Source: Rugalucina vietnamica
Taxonomy: Eukaryota > Mollusca > Bivalvia > Lucinida > Lucinidae
DNA: 64,000 nucleotides
Assembly: GCA_964017185.1 (NCBI GenBank)
Contig: OZ024883.1
Location: 1,984,001 to 2,048,000 of the forward strand
Reading direction: 5' to 3'
A program made the translations under genes and the position numbers. The notes under the pieces are model-generated. The model had not been told where the DNA came from and did not search any database. It saw only the letters and a program-made list of their open reading frames with translations. Positions 10,775 through 21,700 of this stretch are shown here, piece by piece (positions within the stretch are counted from its first letter, which is position 1; each line of letters begins with the position of its first letter).

Positions 10775-11975
10775 AGCTCACCTGAGCCGAAGGCTCACAG
10801 GTGAGCTTATAGTATACCGATGCTCCGTCGTCCGTCGTTGTTGTCGTCGTCGTCGTTGTCCACACTTTTCAAACATCTTCTCCTCAGAAACCGCTTGGCC
10901 AATCAAAGCCAAACTTTATGTGGAGCATCGTTAGGAAGGGGGAACGAAAGTGTGTATAAATGGTCCAGGTTACATGACCAAGATGGCCGCCATGGCTATA
11001 AATAGTAAAAACCTTTAAAAATCTTCTTCTCCAGAACCAGAAGGCCTATGACTTTGAAACTTGGCATGAAGCATCAGGCAATAGAGCTCTACACAGTTTG
11101 TATGAATTATGACCCTTGGAAGACATTGACCTATATTGCGGCAAGGTCAACATAGGTTGCCCATGCATTTGAATGGGGAAATTGTTATATTAGGATTTGA
11201 AGGGCAAAACTTGTAGGAAATGGGCAAATAGACAGAATATTTATGTTTATGATAAAACAATTGTCCCTTGGGGATTGTCTGCCACTGTCCCAGGGCTATA
11301 TACATGTACATGACCATAATATTCCAACATCATCTGCTCTGAAGCCGTTAGGCCAATCAAAGCCAAACAAAAAGGGCAAAACTTGTAGGAAATGGGCAAA
11401 TAGACAGAATATTTATGTTTATGAAAAAAAACAAAAAAAAAAAATTGTCCCTTGGGGATTGTCCGCCCCTGTCCCGGGGCTATATACATGTACATGACCA
11501 TAATATTCCAACATCATCTGCTCTGAAGCCGTTAGGCCAATCAAAGCCAAACTTTATGTGGAGCACCGTAAGAAAGGGGCCATGAAAGTTTGTATAAATG
11601 GTCGTCACATGACCAAGATGGCCGCTTTGGCTATACATAGCAAAAACATTTAAAAATCTTCTCCAGAACCAGAAGGCGAATGATTTTGAAACCTAGCATA
11701 AAGCATCAGGTAATAGAGCTCTACAAAGTTATATAAACCATGACCCTTGGATGACCTTGCCCTATTTTATGGCAAGGTCAACTTAGGTTACCCATGCCTC
11801 TGAATGAGGAAAAGTGTTAAAATGTCATTTGAAGGGCAAAACTTGCAGTAAATGGCAAATGGACTTAATTTTATGAGTTGAAAAAGAAATTAACTCCAGG
11901 GGTCGTTATGTATATTGGTATACATATATCTCAGGTATCAGGTGAGCGTTTACAGGACCATTGTTCCTCTGGTCA
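10775..11975 (+). mobile_element. Helentron/pearl-like non-autonomous element (AGCTCACCTGAGC family)
   Basis: It opens with the hairpin AGCTCACCTGAGCCGAAGGC plus its complement (10775-10806), followed by a CGTCGTC-rich stretch, and closes with ATCAGGTGAGCG (about 11938-11949) and a GGACCATTGTTCCTCTGG end. Inside, a block starting CTTGGCCAATCAAAGCCAAA recurs (about 10892, 11348, 11533), giving tandem units. Terminal hairpins plus tandem cores with no ORF resemble the pearl/HINE elements described in bivalves. The class is inferred. Confidence 0.6.
11199..11551 (+). repeat. tandem duplication of about 186 bp inside the element
   Basis: GAAGGGCAAAACTTGTAGGA... and ATTGTCCCTTGGGGATTGTC...GGGCTATATACATGTACATG occur twice, the second copy with an enlarged A-run. 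Small opposing ORFs at 11243-11501 derive from it. Confidence 0.75.
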
Positions 11976-12204
11976 TATCATCTGCTCAACACATCACAGG
12001 ATTACAAAATTGAACACAAAGAAAACATGTGAATAGCAAAAAATATTTTATTTTACAAAATGGCTGTATGCTTCACATATAACAGTAAACATATTTTACA
12101 TATATCTGAAAAACATTTAAAAAGGAAAAACTGACAATTACATATAATAATGAATGTGTATGGCTAAATTTAAACACTGATTTTCAAACATTTGACCAGA
12201 TATG

Positions 12205-12242
12205 ACCAGATTGTTGGTTTTCCCATGCTGCGGCTCAAATTA
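12205..12242 (-). mobile_element. end fragment of the TTGAGCC foldback MITE
   Basis: GGTTTTCCCATGCTGCGGCTCAAAT resembles the terminal GGTTTTCTCACGATGCGGCTCAA of the copy at 42.4 kb. Only one end is present. Confidence 0.45.
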
Positions 12243-12279
12243 CATTTCATTTCTTGTGATGTAGAAGCAACTATGATAA

Positions 12280-12553
12280 CATTACGAAAACTTGCCCATG
12301 CAATATACAGAGATTTTTTCAGCTCTAAAAATTGAAAATTTAATTAGACAATTTTTAATATTTTTCTTATTTTTGCTCAAAACATAGATTGTTGGTACAC
12401 GTTAGAACCGCCTCGGCGAGGCGGTTCTAACGAGTATCCACAATCTATGTTTTGAAGCAAAAATAAGAAAAATAGGTATACCCCTGCATACCCCAGTTTT
12501 GCTATACAAAAGTGGGGTTTGAGGGGTACACATTTCACGGACATGTTCTCCTG
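12280..12553 (-). mobile_element. hairpin MITE (GGCGGTTCTAACG family), complete
   Basis: The ends are CATTACGAAAACTTGCCCAT and TTCACGGACATGTTCTCCTG. The core palindrome is intact (ACGTTAGAACCGCCTCGGCG and complement), flanked by AAAACATAGATTGTTGG and its inverse. Confidence 0.82.
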
Positions 12554-12672
12554 ATGACAACTCTTCCCTGGATGCTGCTTCTGATTACACTGTACGTACG
12601 ATTTTGGGCAAACTGTAGTGTTTAAAACGGAATTCACGCCTGATTGTACCACAGAACAAGGCAACTAGAAAG
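12554..12672 (-). CDS. possible cysteine-containing exon fragment
   Basis: After a polypyrimidine AACTCTTTCTAG acceptor-like site, one frame stays open on the minus strand and reads LPCSVVQSGVNSVLNTTVC then PKSYVQCNQKQHPGKSCHQ before running into the MITE at 12553. The spaced cysteines are suggestive, but no domain is recognised, no donor is seen and the phase (0) differs from the neighbouring genes. It may be chance. Confidence 0.18.
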
Positions 12673-12682
12673 AGTTTTCAGA

Positions 12683-14175
12683 GGAAAACATATGTCCCCC
12701 CTCTCTGCCCCAACCCACTTTTGCTTTTGTAAATTTTTACATATAACCATGAAAAATATATACCAACAGACATTTTAAATTAAAACCAACATATACCAAC
12801 AGACAGTTTTAAATATCACATGTTTCAGCTTTCCATATTTATAAAGTTTGAAGCTTCACGAAATTGACCCATCTACAATCCCAAACCAATCCTTGCCGGT
12901 ATCAACTAATATGCAAAGTTTGAAGAAAATCGGTAAAAAAGTACTCAAGTTAGAGAGCGGAAACGAAAAAAATGCAATTTTTAACCTCAATCAAGGGCCA
13001 TAACTCTAAGGTCATTTGACGAAATTTACCCATCTACAATCCCAAACCACTCCTTGCTAGTATCAACTCATATGCAAAGTTTGAAGAAAATCGGTCAAAA
13101 AGTACTGAAGTTAGAGAGCGGAAACGAACAAAATGCAATTTTTAACATCAATCAAGGGCCATAAAGTCGTTTGACGAAATTTACCCATCTACAATCCCAA
13201 ACCACTCCTTGTCGGTATCAACTCATATGCAAAGTTTGAAGAAAATCGGTCGAAAACTACTCAAGTTAGAGAGCGGAAACGAAAAAAAAAAAATTGCAAT
13301 TTTTAACCTCAATCAAGGGCCATAACTCTAAGGTCATTTGACGAAATTTACACATCTACAACCCCAAACCACTACTTGCCGGTATCAACTCATATGCATA
13401 GTTCGAAGAAAATCGGTCAAAAAGTACTCAAGTTAGAGAGCGGAAACGAAAAATATGCAATTTTTAACCTCAATCAAGGGCCATAACTCTAAGGTCATTT
13501 GACGAAATTTACCCATCTACAATCCCAAACCACTCATTGCCGGTATCAACTCATATGCAAAGTTTGAAAAAAAAAATGGTCAAAAACTACTCAAGTTAGA
13601 GAGCGGAAACGACCAAAATGCAATTTTAACCTCAATCAAGGGCCATAACTCTAAGGTCGTTTGACGAAATTTACCCATCTACAATCCCAAACCACTCCTT
13701 GCTGGTATCAACTCATATGCAAAGTTTGAAGAAAATCAGTCAAAAACTACTCAAGTTAGAGAGCGGAAACGACCAAAATGCAATTTTTAACCTCAATCAA
13801 GGGCCATAACTCTAAGGTCATTTGACGAAATTTACCCATCTACAATCCCAAACCACTCCTTGTCGGTATCAACACATATGCAAAGTTTGAAGAAAATCGG
13901 TCAAAAACTTCTCAAGTTAGAGACCGGAAACGAATGGAGACACCTGGATTTTCAAACAGTTAATTGACCTTTGTGACCTTCAAAATTAGGTAAAGGTCAC
14001 TGAAATCGAATCACTCCATTCGGCTGCACCTATGAAGTTTCTGTGCCAGTTTGGTCTAAATCCATCCAGTGGTTCAGGAGATATCGTGCAGACAAAAAGC
14101 TACGCCGACACCGACGCCGACGGGATCCACACCAAAAACAATATGTCCCCCACCCCTTCGGAGGGGGACATAAAA
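12683..14175 (+). mobile_element. Helentron/pearl-like element with 161-bp tandem core
   Basis: It begins near ATATGTCCCCCC (12690) and ends with the hairpin ATGTCCCCCACCCCTTCGGA..GGGGACAT (about 14141-14172), preceded by a CCGACACCGACGCCGACGGG stretch. The body is the tandem core listed separately. No ORF. Same architecture as the elements at 10.8 and 18.5 kb, with unrelated sequence. Confidence 0.6.
12850..13935 (+). repeat. tandem core, seven units of about 161 bp
   Basis: The landmark GAAATTTACCCATCTACAAT (GAAATTGACC in unit 1) lies at about 12860, 13021, 13177, 13343, 13503, 13666 and 13827, spacing 156-166. Each unit contains CAAGTTAGAGAGCGGAAACG and AATCAAGGGCCATAACTCTA. Differences are mostly single bases and A-run lengths. 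Confidence 0.9.
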
Positions 14176-15523
14176 ATTATAATAAGGTTGAGCCCATATA
14201 TCAGTTGTATTTGGATTGGAACAATGCGTTTAAAATTTGCGTCCCAAGCCTGTTATGAATAAAGTCCCAGTCCCACTCTGCTTAAGATACCCCTTACGGT
14301 ATTCTTTATTTTAATTTGGGGGACATTTCTTTGACCCCAATATGCAAATTAAGGAAGCAGAAATTTTACAAATTTTGCGTACGCAGTCTTATCAATAAAC
14401 GACCGTATGATTGCTTAAGATTTAGAGGGATCCTAAACTGGTCGTAAGAAGATCTTAAGCGATCATACGGGCAGTGGGACTGGGGCTTAAGATAATTAGG
14501 TTTGTTTTTTATTTCATAATCATAAACGTCTTATATGCCATATATAATAATGCGAACATTTAAACGAATACTGCTGGAAAACATTTATGCATATACATGG
14601 CATCTGAGTATTGGTCAGTTTATTTACATTAACCACATCTCGAAAAGCGGTCTTAATCTTTGTGTCTTCCTTTTGCCGTTAGCCTCTACGGACAACACAT
14701 TTCCTGATACATATAATCATGGCAAAATGCAAGTATAGTTCGGCAAATGGGTCACTGTATGGGCGGCAACTCTAATATTCATATCTGGGCGTGGTCGGCT
14801 AGTCCATCTGTTAAAGTAGGGAGATAATAGAAAAATCGAATTTAGTCAGCCTAGAGCGCTGTCACATATTTTACCGTTAAAGATCAGCTACCTATTTTGT
14901 CCAATCCAGTAAACTAGACGAACTCGGATTTTCATTCTAACGGACAACATGTGAGATGAGTCTTTCAACTGCATACCTTTAGCTTTTACCTAGGTCAAAA
15001 GTAGACCATACCCAATAACGTATTCATAAGGTAAGGCCCATACAGTGACCTATTTGCCGAGCTACATGTATACTTAGTATTCATTACAACAATGTAGATC
15101 GGAGAGCATTTTAAGACAAGATGTCTTGAAACAATCTTCGATATTAAGAAGGAGTCACAAGAAAACATAAAATGTTTTTGCCTCACAAAATAAGCTTTAT
15201 ATCGAATTATGTTTCAAGATCATGTACGTTATAAATTGTTTTTCCCACAAAATATGCAGAGTGTGTCTTTTCAATAAAATGCCTGCTGCATAATGCAACA
15301 AAGGGAAAAATTGTGCCTGAATGCGATGTAAAGAATGGTACGTAGTCGTTAGACAAATCGTGAACGTTTTCTTTGACACATTGTTTGTATCACACCACAG
15401 ACACTCTGTTGATCCCATGAGATTATATCACAGTTCGTTGGGTGTTACGTAATCATAACGTCACAGTGTGACCCTGCGTCATAATGTGACGCAATCATTA
15501 CGTCAGTGGACGTAACTATTACG
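14176..15523. other. gene-poor interval downstream of the TSP1/LDLa gene
   Basis: Only short ORFs. A small palindromic patch occurs at 14385-14475 (GATTGCTTAAGAT.. / ..ATCTTAAGCGATC). The stretch 15440-15534 holds the CRE-like motif cluster listed separately. No polyadenylation site could be assigned. Confidence 0.4.
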
Positions 15524-15534
15524 TCATAATGGAA
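15440..15534. promoter_or_regulatory. cluster of ACGTCA/CGTCA motifs (CRE-like)
   Basis: At least six CGTCA or TGACG pentamers in about 95 bp, several as TTACGTCA or TTACGTAA. This octamer class is bound by CREB/ATF-type bZIP factors in animals. The cluster lies right after the candidate last codon of the TSP1/LDLa gene. It may also be a small internal repeat. Confidence 0.35.
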
Positions 15535-15597
15535 TTAAAGTTGATAAAACTGTAGACATGGTCATACACAGCACGGAGATGGTTACCACAGTTGCAC
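15524..15597 (-). CDS. possible C-terminal hydrophobic exon (membrane or GPI-type tail)
   Basis: A strong polypyrimidine acceptor, TTTCTCTATCCTTTCAG/GTGC, leads into a frame that reads ATVVTISVLCMTMSTVLST then LIPL and a TGA at 15526-15524. The acceptor phase (2 nt completing a codon) fits a phase-1 intron, as in the upstream TSP1 and LDLa exons. A hydrophobic tail ending at the stop would suit a GPI-anchor signal or a minimal membrane segment. The link to the LDLa exon, 5.2 kb away, is inference. Confidence 0.4.
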
Positions 15598-15717
15598 CTG
15601 AAAGGATAGAGAAAACGTGCATGTCATCGATAAAACTTGACCTCAGATGTTCACATCCTACAGAAAAAATACAGTAGAAGGGAACACACACACACAAAAA
15701 AAAAAGAAACGCGCGCG

Positions 15718-15765
<48 letters not shown>

Positions 15766-18700
15766 AAGTGAGAGTTACAAAGGAAAATACACTAATGCGG
15801 TCAAATCTTTTGTATTTTGTAATCAATAAAAATAAAACTGAAATACTTTAAAAGCAGTGAATATATTAATGAGAAAGGGGATGGGCCATACCGCGGTTTC
15901 GGCTAAAGCCTCTTCAGTGACCCTATGGCAACATTGAGCCAAAGCGAATTACTGTAATTCTGGATCTTTCAACAGGGTAGTCGATACAAAGACTAGTATA
16001 ATCCAAATGGAACCAAATATATTAAACAATGGTGAGAAAATAAATCTAACCCCTTTTTCTGATTTCTCAGAATACCCTCGCTGATCTCAAGGGATCAAAA
16101 GGAAAATATAATCTGCTTTATGTAAGATATACGTGGAGACTTTTTAAGACCGCCATACGGCACAACACAAGTTGCAGTAATTATAGCCAATAAAAATAAA
16201 ACCTATATCCTTTAAGAGCAGTGAACATATTAACCCATATTTGACGATGGATTTTCCCATCATCATCACTTGGGTGAGTCCACTTTCATTTATAGGGGCT
16301 TCAGGTAAGATTTTCAAATCTTATTCCATTTTTCGATGAAATTCCTCTAAGTAAACAGAATAATCCCAGATGGGACGCCGCGTTGTGCGGCGTCCCATCT
16401 GGAGCTATTCTGTTTGCCTATGTTCCATAAAAGGGACGCCAGGCTTATATGAGTTAATTTAATGAGTATTGTTTACATTTCTTATGCAGTCTTATGAATC
16501 TATAAATCTGAAATGCAGTTCATAGTTCAATGTACAATATCGCGTCAAGCGACGTAACTTCATCTTAACTTGACATCATCACACCGTACATACGGCTCGT
16601 CAAATTCCAACTGGTACGTCAAATTCCAGATGTTTATGTCAGCGCGTGCGTTTTGGCGGGTAAATTATTGTTGTTGTTTTTTCTTGTTTTATTATACTTT
16701 AGCTAATGGTTTCAAAAGAAAATAATAATCGGCAGTCTTGTGTGGGCATCCATGCATCAGTACATACAGGTGTCATGGTCAGCTTATCAGTGTATTGGCG
16801 AAAACATTGCACGAAAGTCTTAAAATGGCACGTTGTCAGAAAACATCCATACTTTTTGCCAAATATTTCCATAACTAGAAATAATTGAATGTCGCTTGCT
16901 CGAATATATATAGCTTAGTATCTATTTAAAAGCCTGATTTAAACTTTTATTCAAATTAATCACTACTATTGATAGCGCAGCTCATTCTTTTGCGCCATGT
17001 GTGATTTTACATGATACGAACCACGACAGTCGTTTTATACTTGAAAGACCAGACGGAAAATAGCTTTTGATACGTCAAATAACAGACGTAAACACGACTT
17101 TGGATACGTGTCGCATCAGACGTGTTGAGTGCGATTATTTCAAAAACCCATGGCACCCTGACATTGTTTGGCCTTCTTAAGCGGTCAACTTGGAAGTATA
17201 CGTTCAAAAATGGCCACCTTTAAGACACACGACGTTGATTCACTATATCAACATTTGCACAAAACGTTGAAACCGTAGAATCAACATTAAGACACACATT
17301 GTTAAAATAATATTAAAATAATGTTGTTTCGGTCAACCTTTAAACATTGTTGAATCTATTCGATTCACTGAATCAACATTGATTCTACAACATTGTTTCA
17401 AAGTTGATTGAATCAACATTGGTTCGAAATTGTTTCAACTTTGTGTGTCTGCTGTTTTGTTTCCACTCAAACACAGTATAACTTTATGAGAGTGATATAG
17501 TAGTTGGGGTTTGAAACCTGATTGTCTCAGTTCTTGATCCTTGGTTAATCATTAAAGGCGCTGATAGTCAACGACCTTAACCACGACCTGTTGTGCGGTC
17601 GTTTGATCTAGTGGGTAGTTAGTGCCCGTCATCCTCCAGAGGTTGTAAAGCATCAATTCAAACAATCAAAAACACATGTATTTGTTCCGTTGGTATAAAA
17701 ATTAAATTTCATCAAGGAAGCACATTGGCAAACAAATAAAGCACATGTTATGCCATGGTGTTTCTAGGGCGAAGACTCAACTGAGCGAATGCGTGAAGAC
17801 ACCTGATGCCTAACAACGCCCCTGGACATTGGAGCATAAGGAAACCAACAATCAGTTTGAACCCTGGTATGCCCAGGCACAGACCGCAAAGTTCAGGTCC
17901 GGCCCATGACATACTGAATTTATAATCAAAATTAGGGGTATTCATATAAGTAAAGCTAGAAGCAATGCGCTATTCGTAAATAATTCCCCGTCTCATGGCG
18001 CTTATACATGTACGTGTACTGAGTCGCGTAGTGTTCTATTTGAATATTTAAAATTGATTTGCAGTAGCCATGTATCAGTTAAGTTATGTGGAATATTATC
18101 AAATGTTCACACTTTCTGCTTTCATTTTTTTCCAAACGTCTATAAAGTCAAAGTACAATCAGCTTTTTGTTCATCGACTGGCCATCTTGAGTGAAAAAAA
18201 ACGGCATATAAAATCTTTTAAAGACAGTCGTTTCACTTTATTTTATTTCCTTTCCAAGTAATGTTTTCTGTATGCAATTTATGGTTAGTAGCGCTGCATA
18301 TTAAACCATATATTGACTATTGCATAAAAAAAGAAGTGTTTTAGTAGACCCGTATCATAAAATGTTGATCTACCGTCTGGGTCATTCCGTATCGGCCGTC
18401 TGTTACTTCACTTATCATATGACATTCGCCCGTCTGTACTTTGGCGTATTGTTTTTGTCGCCAAGCGACAGAATAAAAGGATAAATACACTGTAAAAGTT
18501 GATTATAAAAATATAAGCCTCAATAAAACTAGAAAAAGTGCCTTGAGAGGCACGTATACCCCCGGCTGGTGGTCACCCAGTCCTCCTTCTCCCTCCCACA
18601 ACCACCCAGCACATGTACACCCCTGACATTGAATCACAAATCCCGAACAAAAGACAGTACCCTTATCAAATACTTTATAGAAGTGTGCATTCTAAAGCAC

Positions 18701-21700
18701 TTTGACCACAGACATGAGGGAGTGTAGTTTTTAGAGTGACATATCTTCTTTAGAGCAGTACACAGAGCTGACTTGTGTACTCCATCTAGGACTTAATCAC
18801 GGACATTGAGGGTCAGGTCCTCAGTCCTAGATGGAAAATGAAAATAGAATGTCAGTCTAAATTAAAAAAAAAAAAATAGTAATAATAAAAGTATTGATGT
18901 CCTAGATCTTGAACTCAAGCGCCCCCTCCCCCCCCCCCTGCAACATGAACATGGACCCAACCCTATACCCTATAGGGTACCTATAGTCCAAATATGAATG
19001 GCTTCTGATGACTGGCTCATGAGATATACCCCACTTGAGAAACTTTAACCAAAACTTTGACGCAAATTAAAGGTGACCTAGATTTTGAACTCTAGCCCCA
19101 CCCCCGGGCATGGACCCTGGGGTCCAAAATCATAGAAACAAAGCTAACCCTATAGGGTACCTATAGTCCAAATATGAATGATTTCTGATATATAGTTCAT
19201 GAGATATACACCAATAGAGAAACTTTAACCAACACTTTGACGTTAATTAAAGGTGACCTAGATTTTGAACTCTAGCCCCACCCCCGGGCATGGACCCTGG
19301 GGTCCAAACTCATAGAAACAAAGCCAACCCTATAGGGTACCTATAGTCCAAATATGAATGGTTTCTGATATATAGTTCATGAGATATACACCAATAGAGA
19401 AACTTTAACCAAAACTTTGACGCAAATTAAAGGTGACCTAGATTTTGAACTCTAGCCCCACCCCCGGGCATGGACCCTGGGGTCCAAACTCATAGAAACA
19501 AAGCCAACCCTATAGGGTACCTATAGTCCAAATATGAATGGTTTCTGATATATAGTTCATGAGATATACACCAATAGAGAAACTTTAACCAAAACTTTGA
19601 CGCAAATTAAAGGTGACCTAGATTTTGAACTCTAGCACCACCCCCGGGCATGGACCCTGGGGTCCAAACTCATAGAAACAAAGCCAACCCTATAGGGTAC
19701 CTATAGTCCAAATATGAATGGTTTCTGATATATAGTTCATGAGATATACACCAGCAGAGAAACTTTAACCAAAACTTTGACGCAAATTAAAGGTGACCTA
19801 GATTTTGAACTCTAGCCCCACCCCCGGGCATGGACCCTGGGGTCCAAACTCATACAAACAAAGCCAACCCTATAGGGTACCTATAGTCCAAATATGAATG
19901 GTTTCTGATATATAGTTCATGAGATATACACCAGCAGAGAAACTTTAACCAAAACTTTGACATTTTAACTGAACTAACGAACCAACGAACCAACGAACTA
20001 ACGAACTAACGAACATACGAACGGACGAACGGACGAACGGAAAAGCAAAAACTATATACCCTTCGGCATAAATGCCGGGGGTATAATTATACCATGAAAA
20101 GTTTAGGTATTCTGTGTAAAATACAGCAAAATAACTTACCCGCCAAAACGCACGCGCTGACATAAACATCTGGAATTTGACGTACCAGTTGGAATTTGAC
20201 GAGCCGTATGTACGGTGTGATCATTAAAACACATGTCTCACATCAGTTTAACTGAACATTGTAAATGTCATGACGTCATCAATGCCGTTCCGCTGTTTGA
20301 ACACACACTGTGTGTAAATTATCTTTTTGCTTATAAATGTGATCACCTTCATGATTTTTCAACACGCAATAGAAAAAAAAATGAATGCAAACATGAGCAA
20401 TGAGTTTATCTTTCTAATGCGCATGTAGCTATCTATGAACGACAGTCACTTTGTACGCGAACCAGTGTGGTCCATAGCTCCAAGAACACTAGAAAATATA
20501 ATTCATTTCTTAAAGGAAACACAAAGAAAGCACATATTCCTTTAAATGACCCTAGATATACCAAAATCGATACAAATTGATAAGCTTATTTACAAATAAA
20601 TATTGACATGCAATTTGCATCTAAAGCCGGCAAACTGTCTAGTCTTCAATAAATCAAATATATATTTGTATCCTTGTAATGATAATTGTTCTTTTTGTAT
20701 AGAAGAATGGAATGTACAGCTGTGCATATAAAATATAACAGTTAAGTTTGGACACAGTAAAATACGTTACCATTGTTCCAGTAATAATAATCACATTCAT
20801 ATTCGTCACTCCCATCATGGCACTGTAACGAATTGTCACACCTGTGTTTCTCTGCTACACACTGTAGTCGACTCTTACACATAAACGTTGTCATATTACA
20901 GTCAGTAATATCGAAGTCCGCTGGTAATGCTTTAACAGAAATAATATACATAATAATTAATATAGTGTAAAATACTTGTGAATTGTAACGAATTGTCACA
21001 TATGTGTAGTCGACTCTTACACATAAACGCTGTCATGTAACAATCGGTAATGTCGAAGCTAGGCGGTAACGCTGTAATATAGATAATAATTATGCTACTA
21101 TTTGTAGTTGTGCATTGTCACCAATTGTCACATCTGTATTTCTCTGCCACACATTGTAGTCGACTCTTACACATAAACGCTGTCATGTAACAATCGGTAA
21201 TGTCGAAGTTAGGCGGTAACGCTGTAACATAAATATTAATTATGATACTATTTGTAGTTGTGAATTGTCATAAAATGTCACATATGTAACGCTCTGTCAT
21301 ACATTGTAGTCGACTCTTTATCATGAAAACATGTCCGTGCAATGTATATCCCCTTATACCCCACTTTTATATAGTAAAACAGGGGTATGCTGGGGTATAC
21401 CTATTTTTCTTATTTTTGCTCCAAAACATAGATTGTGGGTACTCGTTAGAACCGCCTCGGCGAGGCGGTTCTAACGTGTATCCACAATCTATGTTTTGAG
21501 CAACAATACGAAAAGTATTGAAAATTTTCAGCTGAAAATTTTCAATTTTAAACCTCAAAAAGTCCCTGTTTATTGCATGGGCAAGTTTTCGTCATGTACA
21601 CATAAAAGTTGTCATATTACAATCTGTAATGTCGAAGCTAGGCGGTAACGCTGTAATATAGATAATAATGATGATACTATTTGCAGTTGTAAATTGTCAT

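Noticed and set aside
12377-12664. 95-codon minus-strand ORF, and similar ORFs at 21367-21558, 61452-61634 and 62254-62532
   Set aside because: All read through the hairpin MITE core (shared DCGYSLEPPRRGG peptide), so they are repeat-borne frames and not genes.
15524-15826. 100-codon minus-strand ORF as one gene
   Set aside because: Its first half is translation of a (GA)n microsatellite; only the part after the CTTTCAG acceptor is plausible as an exon.
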